Source of the DNA: Bacteroidetes bacterium HGW-Bacteroidetes-16
GTDB lineage: Bacteria > Bacteroidota > Bacteroidia > Bacteroidales > F082
Assembly: GCA_002840975.1 (NCBI GenBank)
Contig: PHDN01000021.1
Coordinates: 1 to 64,000, forward strand
Direction of reading: 5' to 3'
Length of the DNA: 64,000 nucleotides
The position numbers and the translations under genes were made by a program. The notes below the pieces were generated by a model. It worked only from the letters and a program-made list of their open reading frames with translations. It was not told where the DNA came from and did no database searches. Positions 17,126 through 26,172 of this stretch are shown one piece after another. Positions within the stretch are counted from its first letter, which is position 1. Each line of letters begins with the position of its first letter.

Positions 17126-18082
17126 TTAAAATGTTGAACGTACCACTTTATTTTTGATCGGGGGAATCGTCTTCAAATATTGCAAAATGGCATAGGCCTC
17201 ATCATCTGTTAGATAGACGTATGGCATCATGGGATATCTTAAAGCATTTTCACCTTCCTTTGAACCATACTTTACCGCTTTGATAAACTGTTCAGTCGAC
17301 CATGATCCTATTCCGGTTTCAACATCCGGTGTTAAATTGGGTGTCAATATTTCCTGGCCTTCTCTGTTAAAGAGTTTGTTCCCACCCCCAAAATAACCTT
17401 CCGAAAGTTCGGGATTTAAATTGTTCATCGTCTTAAAATCTGCCGAATGACAGGAGTAACAATCCAGATTTTGAGCCAGATATTTACCTAGGGCAATGTG
17501 ATCCGAAGTATCGGGAAGTTCAATTTTATGTTCCGGCATGGGTAATGGTTTAAAGGCCACCGTACTTAAAAATTTACTTAAGAATGAAGGCTCACAGGGT
17601 TGGTCAACCGTTGCGTTAGCAACTACCATGGGGTCATCCGATCGCAAAAAAGAAATAATGGCATCCACATCGGAATCAGCCATGGTTGGAAGTTTCGACA
17701 TGTAGGGTGGAGCATATTCTCCGTTTTTTTTAATACCGGTCCTAAGCAGGTAAATTAATTCACCATCTGTCCAGTTTCCAATTCCAAAGGTACTGTCCTG
17801 GGTAATATTTTGAGAATAAATGGTCCCGAATTCTTTTGGTGCATCCAGCATCAAAGTGCCGGTAAGCTTACCAGTTTCCGGATTTCGATGACAGTTTGCA
17901 CACAACATCATGGCTAATTTTTTTCCCCGCTCGATACTGGCAGGGGTGCTGACTACCCTGTGATCGATTGTTTGAGTTTCATAAGATGGAATCCCTCTGA
18001 ATTGAATAAAAAGGAAGCCAATTAAGCCAAATCCCACGATGATAGACAACAGGATACCTAAAATTTTAAAGAGTTTTTTCAT
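17126..18082 (-). CDS. membrane-anchored diheme cytochrome c
   Basis: A 318-residue protein with an N-terminal membrane anchor (ILGILLSIIVGFGLIGFLF) and two c-type haem motifs, CANCH and CYSCH, in two cytochrome c domains. Each domain carries the ITxD...GIGxWTD/STEQF element seen in the cytochrome subunits of membrane alcohol/aldehyde dehydrogenases and related diheme proteins. Likely axial methionines lie in PPYMSKLP and YPMMPYVY. It is probably a periplasmic electron carrier tethered to the inner membrane. No dehydrogenase partner is adjacent, so its donor is unknown. ATG 18082 is chosen over a TTG at 18142 that lies within the promoter. Confidence 0.85.
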   Translation of the reverse strand: MKKLFKILGILLSIIVGFGLIGFLFIQFRGIPSYETQTIDHRVVSTPASIERGKKLAMMLCANCHRNPETGKLTGTLMLDAPKEFGTIYSQNITQDSTFGIGNWTDGELIYLLRTGIKKNGEYAPPYMSKLPTMADSDVDAIISFLRSDDPMVVANATVDQPCEPSFLSKFLSTVAFKPLPMPEHKIELPDTSDHIALGKYLAQNLDCYSCHSADFKTMNNLNPELSEGYFGGGNKLFNREGQEILTPNLTPDVETGIGSWSTEQFIKAVKYGSKEGENALRYPMMPYVYLTDDEAYAILQYLKTIPPIKNKVVRSTF

Positions 18083-18139
18083 AGTACAAAGAGTTAGTTG
18101 GTTAGTTAATTTAGTATAAAATAGGTTGATTTGTAAAAT

Positions 18140-18170
18140 CAAAAATAGTAAAATTTCAAAATGTCATCAA
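18140..18170 (-). promoter_or_regulatory. promoter of the diheme cytochrome gene
   Basis: Minus strand TTG (18168-18170), 20 bases, then TATTTTTG (18140-18147). This matches the Bacteroidota consensus and lies about 58 bases before the ATG. Confidence 0.55.
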
Positions 18171-18235
18171 TTTTACGAAATTGTCAAGCACGGAAGTATC
18201 TTAGTAATTTTACCTGAAATAGAAAAGTCAATGTA

Positions 18236-20161
18236 TTAATACCCGACATTGAGTGTTGCATTCGGCTGGGTGATTAGTTTTGCGCCGGGTTCAACAGTTA
18301 GTCGTTTGCAATTAACAACCTCACCGGTAAAAATAATACAATCGGATGTGCCTGCCGGAATAACTACTTCATCGCTCAATGTCGGAACCCCGCAATCCCA
18401 GTTCGTGCTTAATTGCCAATTATGATCTATTTGACCGATCCAATGAATTGTCTTCACTGGAACGCTTTCTTGAGTGACTGTACTTTTGGCACAAAGCCAC
18501 AGGTCGGGATCGAAAACCGCATCGGTAGGTGAAAAACCAATTGTTTCAAAAAACAAATTATCTTCAGGGGTGTTTTGCTGAAATATCAAAGTGGTATCCT
18601 GTGTTCCGTTGATAAATTTGATGGGAACAGGCATCTCGAAAAATGTATTTCCGCCTGTGGAGTGCGTTTGTTGAATGTCGACCCTGAGTTTATTGTTGCA
18701 CGAAACATCCACCGACCAGGTAATTTGATAATCCGGCCACCCTTCACCATAGTACCAATCGTTAAAAAACTCAGTAAGAGTGGTGTCGCCAGCGGTTTCC
18801 ATATGTGATATAAAATCAGAAGTAAGGGCGTAATCGTAAACCAAATCAGGATCGTTGATGTATGTATTTAATCCTGAAAAAAAGTCAATATCGCCCAATA
18901 CCCAACGCAACATGTGAAGAAGATAGGCTCCTTTGTTGTATGATAATCTGGAGCTGAAAATCCTGTTGACACTGGTGGTATCATCACAATAAACAGAGCC
19001 AAAGTTATTGATAAGTATGCTGCTTCGCTTGGTATACAACCAGTTGTAAAAGGTTGTCGATTGTATCCCCTGTTCACAGGTCAAACCTTCCAGATAAGTA
19101 GCAAACCCCTCATTCAGCCAGATATCGTGCCAGCTCCCACAAGTAATTTTATCACCAAACCATTGATGAGCCAATTCATGGATCAGTATATAATACCACC
19201 ATCCTCCCATAAATGTCATGGTCGTGTGCTCCATGCCACCACCAAACCTGCACTGCGCATGTCCGTATTTTTCAGTTTCATAGGGATATGGGCCAAATTT
19301 GTCAATAAAGAAGTTCATTACGGTATCCAATTGCACGGTTTGTGAATGTGCATAAGCTGAGTCGCAAGGAAATACATAATTAAGTACGTCGAGCTGTCCT
19401 CCATTAATCAGATCGATGGTATCATGATAAATGGAATACTCAGCAGCAGCAAAGGCTATCAGATAGGCTGGTATGGGATAACGGTGTTTCCAATGATCGG
19501 TGATTTTGCTTCCTAAGGTATCACGTGCTATCAATACCCCGTTGCTTCCAATATTATATTTTATGGGAGCGGTTATCAAGATGTCGACAGAATCTATTTT
19601 ATCTGTCAGTCCTTCTTTGCATGGCCACCAATTTTTGGCGCCATAGGGTTCTGAAAGAGTCCACATAACTGAATCCTGGGTTGAACAGGTAGTAGTGGCT
19701 GTCATAAAAGCACCAAAGCCACCCGAACTTGGGACACCATGATAGTAGATCGTGACCGAATCCAGAATACCTGAAGCAATTGTGCCGGGAAAAACGATCT
19801 TTAGCTCGACGGAAGTCGAAAAATAGTGACTAACACCGTTCCCATGGTAATTAACCGAATCGACAACCATATTATTTCTAAAATCAAAATACATGAAATT
19901 CAGGTCCGATGTTGGAATAAAGTAGGTAGTTACGTTTCCCTCAATGAATACCACCGCCGGGTTTACCTCAAGTTCAAGTCGATGATACTTTATGTCGTAA
20001 TTTGCCAGCATGTCGGTTTGCAGGGAAGTGGAAGAAGAGTTTCGGCTTGTATACTGATATGGGTCATTTTCTTTGACAATGGGTTTCTCCATTACTATCT
20101 GACCCATCAGACTGAAATATAAAAACAAAGGCGACAAAATGAGAAATATTTTTCTGATCAT
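18236..20161 (-). CDS. M1 family zinc metallopeptidase (aminopeptidase-like)
   Basis: A 641-residue exported peptidase. It has a signal peptide (MIRKIFLILSPLFLYFSLMG), an N-terminal beta-sandwich, then the catalytic domain. The exopeptidase motif is GGMEHTT (residues 308-314) in place of GAMEN. The zinc site is HELAHQW (H328, E329, H332) with E351 in NEGFATY. It should release N-terminal residues from peptides in the periplasm or outside the cell. The last 60 or so residues (NWDCGVPTLSDEVVIPAG onward) resemble the Gly/Pro-rich beta repeat that precedes T9SS tails in other proteins. Here it stops without a tail. ATG 20161 is chosen over an upstream TTG. It is monocistronic. Confidence 0.9.
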   Translation of the reverse strand: MIRKIFLILSPLFLYFSLMGQIVMEKPIVKENDPYQYTSRNSSSTSLQTDMLANYDIKYHRLELEVNPAVVFIEGNVTTYFIPTSDLNFMYFDFRNNMVVDSVNYHGNGVSHYFSTSVELKIVFPGTIASGILDSVTIYYHGVPSSGGFGAFMTATTTCSTQDSVMWTLSEPYGAKNWWPCKEGLTDKIDSVDILITAPIKYNIGSNGVLIARDTLGSKITDHWKHRYPIPAYLIAFAAAEYSIYHDTIDLINGGQLDVLNYVFPCDSAYAHSQTVQLDTVMNFFIDKFGPYPYETEKYGHAQCRFGGGMEHTTMTFMGGWWYYILIHELAHQWFGDKITCGSWHDIWLNEGFATYLEGLTCEQGIQSTTFYNWLYTKRSSILINNFGSVYCDDTTSVNRIFSSRLSYNKGAYLLHMLRWVLGDIDFFSGLNTYINDPDLVYDYALTSDFISHMETAGDTTLTEFFNDWYYGEGWPDYQITWSVDVSCNNKLRVDIQQTHSTGGNTFFEMPVPIKFINGTQDTTLIFQQNTPEDNLFFETIGFSPTDAVFDPDLWLCAKSTVTQESVPVKTIHWIGQIDHNWQLSTNWDCGVPTLSDEVVIPAGTSDCIIFTGEVVNCKRLTVEPGAKLITQPNATLNVGY

Positions 20162-20377
20162 GGCCTGATTATTTTTGGTTCTTTCTTTCGCAATAATACT
20201 AAATATCTCATTATTAACTATGTTTGATTTTTTCAAATTGTTTAGTTTATTTGATGTTGCATCTCCGTTGGGTTTGACTGCCAGCGGCTTGGATCCATGA
20301 GAAAAGGAGGCTTTGATTGTTTCAAAGAAAACCTGATTACTTTGAGATTCTTTTCATGGCTGAAAGGGGCATTTTTG

Positions 20378-20385
20378 TATCTTTG
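20378..20385 (+). promoter_or_regulatory. -7 promoter element of idi
   Basis: TATCTTTG is a perfect match to the Bacteroidota -7 consensus, 30 bases before the idi start codon. No convincing -33 TTTG is found at 18-21 bases upstream. Confidence 0.5.
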
Positions 20386-20415
20386 TGGTCATTCAATCGG
20401 TAAAACCAAAAACCT

Positions 20416-20949
20416 ATGCAAGTAGAATACGTTGTACTGGTGAACCAAGAGGATCGTCCTTTGGGAACACTTGAAAAAATGGAAGCCCATGAAAGAGGCG
20501 TACTCCATCGTGCCTTTTCGGTTTTTGTGTTTAACAAGTCGGGCGAACTCATGCTTCAAAAACGTGCCGAAGACAAGTACCATTCGCCAGGTCTTTGGAC
20601 CAATACCGTTTGTAGCCATCCACGGTTGAACGAAGCGGTGATGCAGGCTGCCCACCGGCGTTTATTGGAGGAAATGGGTTTTGATTGCGAACTAAAAAAG
20701 GTGTTTTCTTTTATATATAAAGCAGATGTGGGAGACGGGCTGACCGAACATGAGTTTGATCATGTGTTTTTTGGCACTAGTGATGATTTGCCAAATCCCA
20801 ATCCTGAAGAGGTAGGCGAATGGAAATACATGCCTTTAGACGAGGTGATTGCCGATGTCTCGAAACATCCTGAAGAGTATACTGTATGGTTTAAGATTGC
20901 CTTAAAACAGGTAACAAAACACGTTGAAAGCCAGGACGAGATGTTTTAA
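20416..20949 (+). CDS. idi: isopentenyl-diphosphate delta-isomerase, type I
   Basis: A 177-residue Nudix-fold enzyme that converts isopentenyl diphosphate to dimethylallyl diphosphate for isoprenoid (menaquinone, carotenoid, bactoprenol) synthesis. The active-site Cys is C66 in WTNTVCSHP; the catalytic Glu region is LTEHEFDHVF (about 109-118); the Nudix-like helix is AAHRRLLEEMGF. Length matches E. coli Idi. It stands alone on the plus strand and other isoprenoid genes are not nearby. Many Bacteroidota use the MEP pathway, in which this enzyme balances the two C5 units. Confidence 0.96.
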   Translation: MQVEYVVLVNQEDRPLGTLEKMEAHERGVLHRAFSVFVFNKSGELMLQKRAEDKYHSPGLWTNTVCSHPRLNEAVMQAAHRRLLEEMGFDCELKKVFSFIYKADVGDGLTEHEFDHVFFGTSDDLPNPNPEEVGEWKYMPLDEVIADVSKHPEEYTVWFKIALKQVTKHVESQDEMF

Positions 20950-21140
20950 AGAATTCTTAAAATCAAATCCTTTATCTCTTGTAACATTTTGATTTGCAAG
21001 GTATAATATCCTATTGCGAGATGGAGTAACAGCATGATGGGATTAATATCCTTTATCACTCCATTATTTCATAAAGCAGGGTGTTCATGTTTGAATTTCA
21101 AGTCAGGTTTCCGGAAGTAAGATTCTTTCCTCCGATTGCC

Positions 21141-21869
21141 TTAACCTCTTAAAATGATCACCGTATCATCCGTATCAGGAATATGGATTAGTGAGAACCC
21201 CATTTTCAGGGTAAATTCATCCACCGCTTTAACGATACCCGGCCAGTCGGGGTTGTAGTCGTGGATGAAGATCATGCCGCCTGGTGCAAGTCGTGGATAG
21301 AAGAATTCCAATCCTGATTTGGTGGGTTGGTACAAATCTGCATCCATGTTTACCAAGGCAAATTGTGCGTTTTCGGCTTGGGTGCAGGTTTGAGAAAAAT
21401 CGCCCGGATGGAAAATAAATTCTTTGGCATTCAGGCGTTGTTTCACCCTTTCGGGAGAAGTGTCGGCAAAGTGGTGGGTGGTATATCCGGCGGCTTTTCC
21501 GGTTTCACCTTGCAGGTCTTTTGCCTGAAATCCACTAAAGGTATCGAAGAGGTGAAAGGTTCTGGATTCATCCATCAGGTGGAGAATTTCGGCTGAATCA
21601 CCTTTGTAAACGCCCAATTCGGCAAAACTGCCCGGGATGTTTTGTTTTTTAATTTGTTCCACCGCGAACCACCATGTAAAAAAACGGATGCTGTCTTTGT
21701 AACGGCTTTCTGATTTCTGGAGCGATTTTGAAATATGCCCTGCTTTCATCTGTTGCTTCCAAAGCCGGGGCTGGTAGTTTTTTCCAAAGAAAGTTTCGTA
21801 GACGTAATACAGAGCAAAGAGGAGTAATCCTGCGAGGAGTATCAATTGGATAGTGTCTAGGGTCTTCAT
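21141..21869 (-). CDS. TylF-like SAM-dependent methyltransferase with N-terminal anchor
   Basis: A 242-residue class I methyltransferase. It begins with one membrane helix (LILLAGLLLFALYYVYETFF), then a Rossmann domain. SAM-binding motif I is SFAELGVYKGDSAEIL; DTFSGF and LVNMDADLYQPT (metal/catalytic Asp region) and GGMIFIHDYNPDWPGIVKAV follow, as in the TylF/macrocin O-methyltransferase family. The acceptor is unknown, probably a sugar or phenolic hydroxyl. The N-terminal anchor is unusual for the family and places the domain on the inner membrane's cytoplasmic face (inference). It is next to folC but separated by about 100 bases. Confidence 0.8.
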   Translation of the reverse strand: MKTLDTIQLILLAGLLLFALYYVYETFFGKNYQPRLWKQQMKAGHISKSLQKSESRYKDSIRFFTWWFAVEQIKKQNIPGSFAELGVYKGDSAEILHLMDESRTFHLFDTFSGFQAKDLQGETGKAAGYTTHHFADTSPERVKQRLNAKEFIFHPGDFSQTCTQAENAQFALVNMDADLYQPTKSGLEFFYPRLAPGGMIFIHDYNPDWPGIVKAVDEFTLKMGFSLIHIPDTDDTVIILRG

Positions 21870-21968
21870 GTAATTTAATTGTTTCTCCCACTTGGGGTTT
21901 AAATATTGATAGCCAAAATATATATGAAATTCCTTAGCGTCTCAGCGCTTTAGCGGTTAAACTTTTCA

Positions 21969-23267
21969 CTAAACAATCTCCGCCACAACAAATGTACTGC
22001 CTCCTACATAAACCACATCGTTGCTCCCGGCGTTGTTGATGGCCGCATTGTAAGCCTGCCGCACCGAATTATATGTTTTCCCATTCAATCCCGCTTTAAA
22101 AGCTTCCTCACTTAGCTGTTCCACGTCGCGCCCACGCGGAATATCAGGTTTGCAAAAATAGTAGGTTGCATTTTTTGGTAAAAGATTGAGAATAGAAAAA
22201 GCATCTTTGTCGTTCACCATCCCGAAAACCATGTGCAGTTTATCATATCTAAGTTGGACCAACTGATTGACTACGGCTTTGATGCCATCCACATTGTGAG
22301 CAGTATCGGCAATGGTAAACGGGTGTTTTTGCAGAATCTGCCACCGTCCCATCAATCCGGTATTTCCTATCACATTTTCAATTCCTTCACCCACTTGTTT
22401 GTTTTCTAATTGAATACAGCCATGAGCTCTGAGAACTTCAATGGTCTGTACTACCGTGCAGAGATTTTCCATCTGATAATGACCCAACAAGGGCAAATTC
22501 ATTGCTTCGAGATACGGAAGGTTTTTATACCAGATGTCGCAGGGTTGTACTGATGAATCGCGGGTTTGCAGTCTGCGCACATCCACCTGGTCCTCGGCAA
22601 AATAGATTTCAGAACCACCTTCCTCTGCTTTATTGATAAAAACCTGTTTGGTTTCAGGCTGCCGTTTGCCAATGACTACCGGAATTCCGGGTTTAATAAT
22701 CCCGGCTTTCTCACCGGCAATTTTCTCCAGTGTATCGCCCAAAAACGCAGTGTGATCGAATCCGATATTGGTGATCACCGAAATCAATGGTTCGCATCGG
22801 TTGGTGGAGTCGAGGCGACCGCCCATCCCGGTTTCGAGCACGACCAAATCCACCTTTTCGTTGACAAAATAATCAAGGGCCAACCCGAAGGTCATTTCAA
22901 AAAAGGATGATTGAATGGTATCGAATACAGGCCGGTATTTTTCCACGAAAGTGACTACAGCGTCTTCGGTGATCACCTGTCCATTGACTCTGATGCGTTC
23001 TCTGAAATCTTTCAAGTGAGGACTGGTATAGAGTCCTGTTTTATAGCCTGCCTCCTGTAAGATGCTGGCGATCATGTGCGATACGCTGCCTTTTCCATTG
23101 GTTCCGGCAATGTGGATGGCTTTAAGCAGTTTCTCAGGATGATCCAATGCCTGCAAAAGTACATCCGTATTGTCGAGGTTGGCTTTGTAGGCTGCTTGGC
23201 CCACCCGTTGGTACATGGGAAGTTGGTCGTAAAGCCATTGCAGGGTTTCTGAATAATTCATGGGCAT
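21969..23267 (-). CDS. folC: bifunctional folylpolyglutamate/dihydrofolate synthase
   Basis: A 432-residue Mur-ligase-type enzyme that adds glutamate to dihydropteroate or tetrahydrofolate. The P-loop is HIAGTNGKGSVSHM (about 53-66), followed by GLYTSPHLKDFRERIRVNG, LVVLETGMGGRLDSTN, SVITNIGFDHTAFLG and IADTAHNVDGIKAV, the complete set of ATP- and folate-binding blocks. A second ATG two codons in (23261) is equally possible. It follows tonB by 18 bases, so it probably shares the exbB-exbD-tonB transcript. Confidence 0.96.
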   Translation of the reverse strand: MPMNYSETLQWLYDQLPMYQRVGQAAYKANLDNTDVLLQALDHPEKLLKAIHIAGTNGKGSVSHMIASILQEAGYKTGLYTSPHLKDFRERIRVNGQVITEDAVVTFVEKYRPVFDTIQSSFFEMTFGLALDYFVNEKVDLVVLETGMGGRLDSTNRCEPLISVITNIGFDHTAFLGDTLEKIAGEKAGIIKPGIPVVIGKRQPETKQVFINKAEEGGSEIYFAEDQVDVRRLQTRDSSVQPCDIWYKNLPYLEAMNLPLLGHYQMENLCTVVQTIEVLRAHGCIQLENKQVGEGIENVIGNTGLMGRWQILQKHPFTIADTAHNVDGIKAVVNQLVQLRYDKLHMVFGMVNDKDAFSILNLLPKNATYYFCKPDIPRGRDVEQLSEEAFKAGLNGKTYNSVRQAYNAAINNAGSNDVVYVGGSTFVVAEIV

Positions 23268-23285
23268 GCCTCGGGAATGAACCTG

Positions 23286-24176
23286 TTATTTCATGATAAT
23301 AAAATTGTATGAAATGGTTCCGCGTTGCAATTCGGCAGCCTGTTGGTCACTGGTAAAGGTAGAGTTATAGGCTGCATCGATGGCCACCTGACGCAGGATC
23401 GCATCCAAAACTGTAGTGCCTTTGGGGTTCACCTGCGCCTTTTTCACCTTGCCGTCGCGATCCACCCAAATTGAAACCACCACCGTACCTTGTTCAGTAA
23501 CCTTGGGTGAGGGTGTTTCAAGGAAGACACTTCCTCTTCCGCCAAGGAAAAACGAAGGTCCGTTGCCTTTTCCACCCCGGCCATTATATTTCTCACTGTC
23601 CTTGTCACCATGGGGTTTTCCCTGATCACCAGGACCATCGGTTATGCCCTGGCTGCTGCCGGTTTTGGCATTTGAAGTCCCTTTGTACAAAGCCCGGCTG
23701 TTGACCACAGGTTTTGGTTCCTCAACCACCACATCTTCTACAGGCATCTCCTGTTGAGGTACGATGGTGTCTATCGGTTTTTCTTCTGGTTTCTTCTCAA
23801 CTATTTTCTCTGGTTCAGGCTTAACCTCTGGTTTCTTTTCCGGCTTTTTGGGTTTTTCTACTATTTTTTTTTCTTCAATAACGGGTGCTTCTTCAATGTC
23901 CTGACTGATTATTTCTTCTTCTATCAACTCAGGCTCAGGTTCGGGGGGCGTTGTAATTTCTTTGGGTTGAGGGGCAGGGGTTGACAGAGGCGGTGGATTG
24001 TCTTCCTGTATCACACCCGATCCACGGTCATCGTATCCCAGGTTTACTTCCACTCCTTCTTCTCCTGGCAGAGGAAGCTGTGTACGTAAGGCAATAAAGA
24101 ACAAGGCCACCAATAAAATCAGGTGTATCATGATGGTACCTGCGACAGCTCTTCTTTTGTCTTTATTTAGTTTCAT
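23286..24176 (-). CDS. tonB: TonB energy transducer
   Basis: A 296-residue protein with an N-terminal membrane helix (AGTIMIHLILLVALFFIALR), a long Pro/Glu/Lys-rich spacer of about 110 residues that crosses the periplasm (repeated EKKPE/PKPEKK elements), a Gly-rich link and a C-terminal TonB domain (VVVSIWVDRDGKVKKAQVNP). It conveys proton-motive force to outer-membrane TonB-dependent receptors. It lies 16 bases after exbD in a classic exbB-exbD-tonB order. No receptor gene is in the window. Confidence 0.93.
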   Translation of the reverse strand: MKLNKDKRRAVAGTIMIHLILLVALFFIALRTQLPLPGEEGVEVNLGYDDRGSGVIQEDNPPPLSTPAPQPKEITTPPEPEPELIEEEIISQDIEEAPVIEEKKIVEKPKKPEKKPEVKPEPEKIVEKKPEEKPIDTIVPQQEMPVEDVVVEEPKPVVNSRALYKGTSNAKTGSSQGITDGPGDQGKPHGDKDSEKYNGRGGKGNGPSFFLGGRGSVFLETPSPKVTEQGTVVVSIWVDRDGKVKKAQVNPKGTTVLDAILRQVAIDAAYNSTFTSDQQAAELQRGTISYNFIIMK

Positions 24177-24192
24177 GGTGCTTAATCATCCA

Positions 24193-24606
24193 TTATCGTT
24201 TGGGCGAGGTAGCCAGAATCACTTTATGTTGGGTATTGTTTTTTTTGTTGATTTCGTTTATCGCATCAATCACCACCACGATATCCTGAACCGGTACCGT
24301 CTTATCTGACCTCAGAACCACCGAAGCAGCCTGTTCGTTTCTGATCAGGCCAAACAATACATTTTCGAGGTTGGTCGGATCCACTTTCCTTTCTTCCACG
24401 TAAATGTCTCGTTCTTTGTTCACATAAACCGTCACCGTTTGCTTCGACATGGTTTTGCTCTGACTGCTGGGCAACAGAAGTTTGATGGCGTTTGGCGCGA
24501 CCAGGGTGGATGTAAGCATGAAAAAAATAAGCAATAGGAAAACAATATCCGACATGGATGCCATGCTGAAATTGGTGTCGCGTTTATTTCGCATTTGAAT
24601 AGCCAT
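24193..24606 (-). CDS. exbD: ExbD/TolR biopolymer transport protein
   Basis: A 137-residue protein with one N-terminal membrane helix (MSDIVFLLLIFFMLTSTLV) holding the conserved Asp that translocates protons. A periplasmic domain follows with VVLRSDKTVPVQDIVVVIDA, the ExbD/TolR C-terminal pattern. It acts with the ExbB-like protein as the stator of the TonB motor. It lies between exbB and tonB with 16-17-base gaps. Confidence 0.95.
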   Translation of the reverse strand: MAIQMRNKRDTNFSMASMSDIVFLLLIFFMLTSTLVAPNAIKLLLPSSQSKTMSKQTVTVYVNKERDIYVEERKVDPTNLENVLFGLIRNEQAASVVLRSDKTVPVQDIVVVIDAINEINKKNNTQHKVILATSPKR

Positions 24607-24623
24607 AGCGTTTAGTTTCGGAA

Positions 24624-25310
24624 TTATTTGGCGGGTTCGTTGAGTACATCCATAAATTCGGTGGCGGTAATTTCGAGTGTGTATACCACCGACTGAACTC
24701 TGGATACCAGAATGTTGTAGAAAATATAGGCTGCAATCCCAACGATTAAACCACCCACGGTGGTTATCATGGCCTGGTAAATGCCTTGCGACAGCAACTC
24801 GATGTTGATGTTGTTTCCTGCCATCGACATGTCATAGAAAGCACGGATCATTCCGATGACTGTTCCAAGAAATCCCAACATGGGTGCAGCTCCGGCAATG
24901 GTTGCCAGACCCGCCACATTTTTTTCCAAATTAGAAATTTCCAATTTACCTGAATTTTCGATGGCGGTACTGATGTCGTTCAACGGACGTCCAATACGCG
25001 AAAGCCCTTTGCTGATCATCCGGCCGATAGGGGAATTGTTAGCCAGACATAATGCCTGTGCCGATTCGAGTTTCCCGTTGAGGATAAAATTTCGAATATT
25101 GTTCATGAACCCTTTATCCTGCTTGCGGGCCTTGCCTATAACCAGGAGCCGCTCGAAAAAAATATAAAACGCGATCACTGAAAGTACGCCCAAAATGACC
25201 ATGATCGAGCCGCCTTTCATCACCAGATCAAGAATGGGTAAGGTAATTTCGCCTTCACCACCAATAATAGCAGCAGGTTCCTGAATTTGCAAAATGATTC
25301 CTGTTATCAT
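24624..25310 (-). CDS. exbB: ExbB/TolQ/MotA proton channel protein
   Basis: A 228-residue inner-membrane protein with three helices. The first is MVILGVLSVIAFYIFFERLL; the two C-terminal ones include AGAAPMLGFLGTVIGMIRAF and ITTVGGLIVGIAAYIFYNIL, the conserved core of the MotA/TolQ/ExbB channel. A cytoplasmic loop of about 80 residues separates them. It forms the proton channel with ExbD and is the first gene of exbB-exbD-tonB-folC. Confidence 0.95.
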   Translation of the reverse strand: MITGIILQIQEPAAIIGGEGEITLPILDLVMKGGSIMVILGVLSVIAFYIFFERLLVIGKARKQDKGFMNNIRNFILNGKLESAQALCLANNSPIGRMISKGLSRIGRPLNDISTAIENSGKLEISNLEKNVAGLATIAGAAPMLGFLGTVIGMIRAFYDMSMAGNNINIELLSQGIYQAMITTVGGLIVGIAAYIFYNILVSRVQSVVYTLEITATEFMDVLNEPAK

Positions 25311-25644
25311 AGGATTAATTTCTGAATAAAAATGTAAAATTAGTTCAATTCAACTTTCTCCTTTTTCCGGAGATTGGTATTTGTAAACAAACTCCTGTTA
25401 ATACAAACTCTGTTTTACGGGTGTTATTATGTTGGCATAGAAAATATCTGGTCCTAAAGAACAGATGGGATTTGGTATCAATGGGTTTTTTTATGCGATT
25501 TGAACTGATGCCGGGGAGATAAAAAAAAGAATTGAGATGCGAAAGAAGGAATTGAAACCTTACCTCATTCTTCATTTTATTATTTTAATAATATTACTCA
25601 TTAATCTGTAATTTTATCTCCTTTCAATCGTCTGGTGTAATGAT
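25311..25644. other. intergenic between divergent exbB and ECF sigma genes
   Basis: About 330 AT-rich bases. No credible gene, repeat or consensus promoter was seen on either strand, so start signals for both flanking operons remain unidentified. Confidence 0.5.
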
Positions 25645-26172
25645 ATGACAGTAGAAGAATTTACCAATCAAATGCTTCCTTTTAAGGATAAACTGTTCAG
25701 GTTCTCATACCGTTTGCTCGGAAACAGAGACGATGCACAGGACACCGTACAGGATGTTTATCTGAAGATGTGGAATATCCGGGGAAAGCTGAAGGAAGTT
25801 CGGTGTCTGGAGGCTTTGATGATGACCACCACGCGGAATTTGTGCCTGGACCGTTTAAAAAGCAAAAGCAATAAGTTCATTACACTTCATGAAGAATTTG
25901 GAAAGGGAAGCGAGGAAACACCCCACACGCAGATTGAACATACCGATATGCTGAAATGGGTGAAAAAAGAAATGAATGGGCTTCCCGAACAACAAAAAAC
26001 ATTGCTATATCTACGCGATATGGAGCAACTGGATTTTGATGAAATCGCTGAAATTACAGGGTTCGACCTGAATTACATCAGGGTAAACCTTTCGCGGGCA
26101 CGCAAAAACTTAAGAGAAAGAATACTAGAAATTAACAGCTATGCAACCACAGGAATTAAATCAACTAATTGA
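25645..26172 (+). CDS. ECF-type RNA polymerase sigma factor
   Basis: A 175-residue sigma factor with only regions 2 and 4. Region 2 is KLFRFSYRLLGNRDDAQDTV followed by VYLKMW. Region 4 is QKTLLYLRDMEQLDFDEIAE then ITGFDLNYIRVNLSRARK. It directs transcription of a stress or surface regulon that cannot be named. The next gene's ATG lies 32 bases before this stop, so translation is coupled. That membrane protein is a natural candidate for its anti-sigma factor. Confidence 0.95.
   Translation: MTVEEFTNQMLPFKDKLFRFSYRLLGNRDDAQDTVQDVYLKMWNIRGKLKEVRCLEALMMTTTRNLCLDRLKSKSNKFITLHEEFGKGSEETPHTQIEHTDMLKWVKKEMNGLPEQQKTLLYLRDMEQLDFDEIAEITGFDLNYIRVNLSRARKNLRERILEINSYATTGIKSTN

Noticed and set aside
16925-17137. 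70-codon plus-strand frame
   Set aside because: No signal, family or start context; it overlaps the end of the diheme cytochrome gene and spans the inverted repeats.
25345-25575. 76-codon minus-strand frame upstream of exbB
   Set aside because: No recognisable feature and low-complexity AT-rich coding; treated as non-coding.
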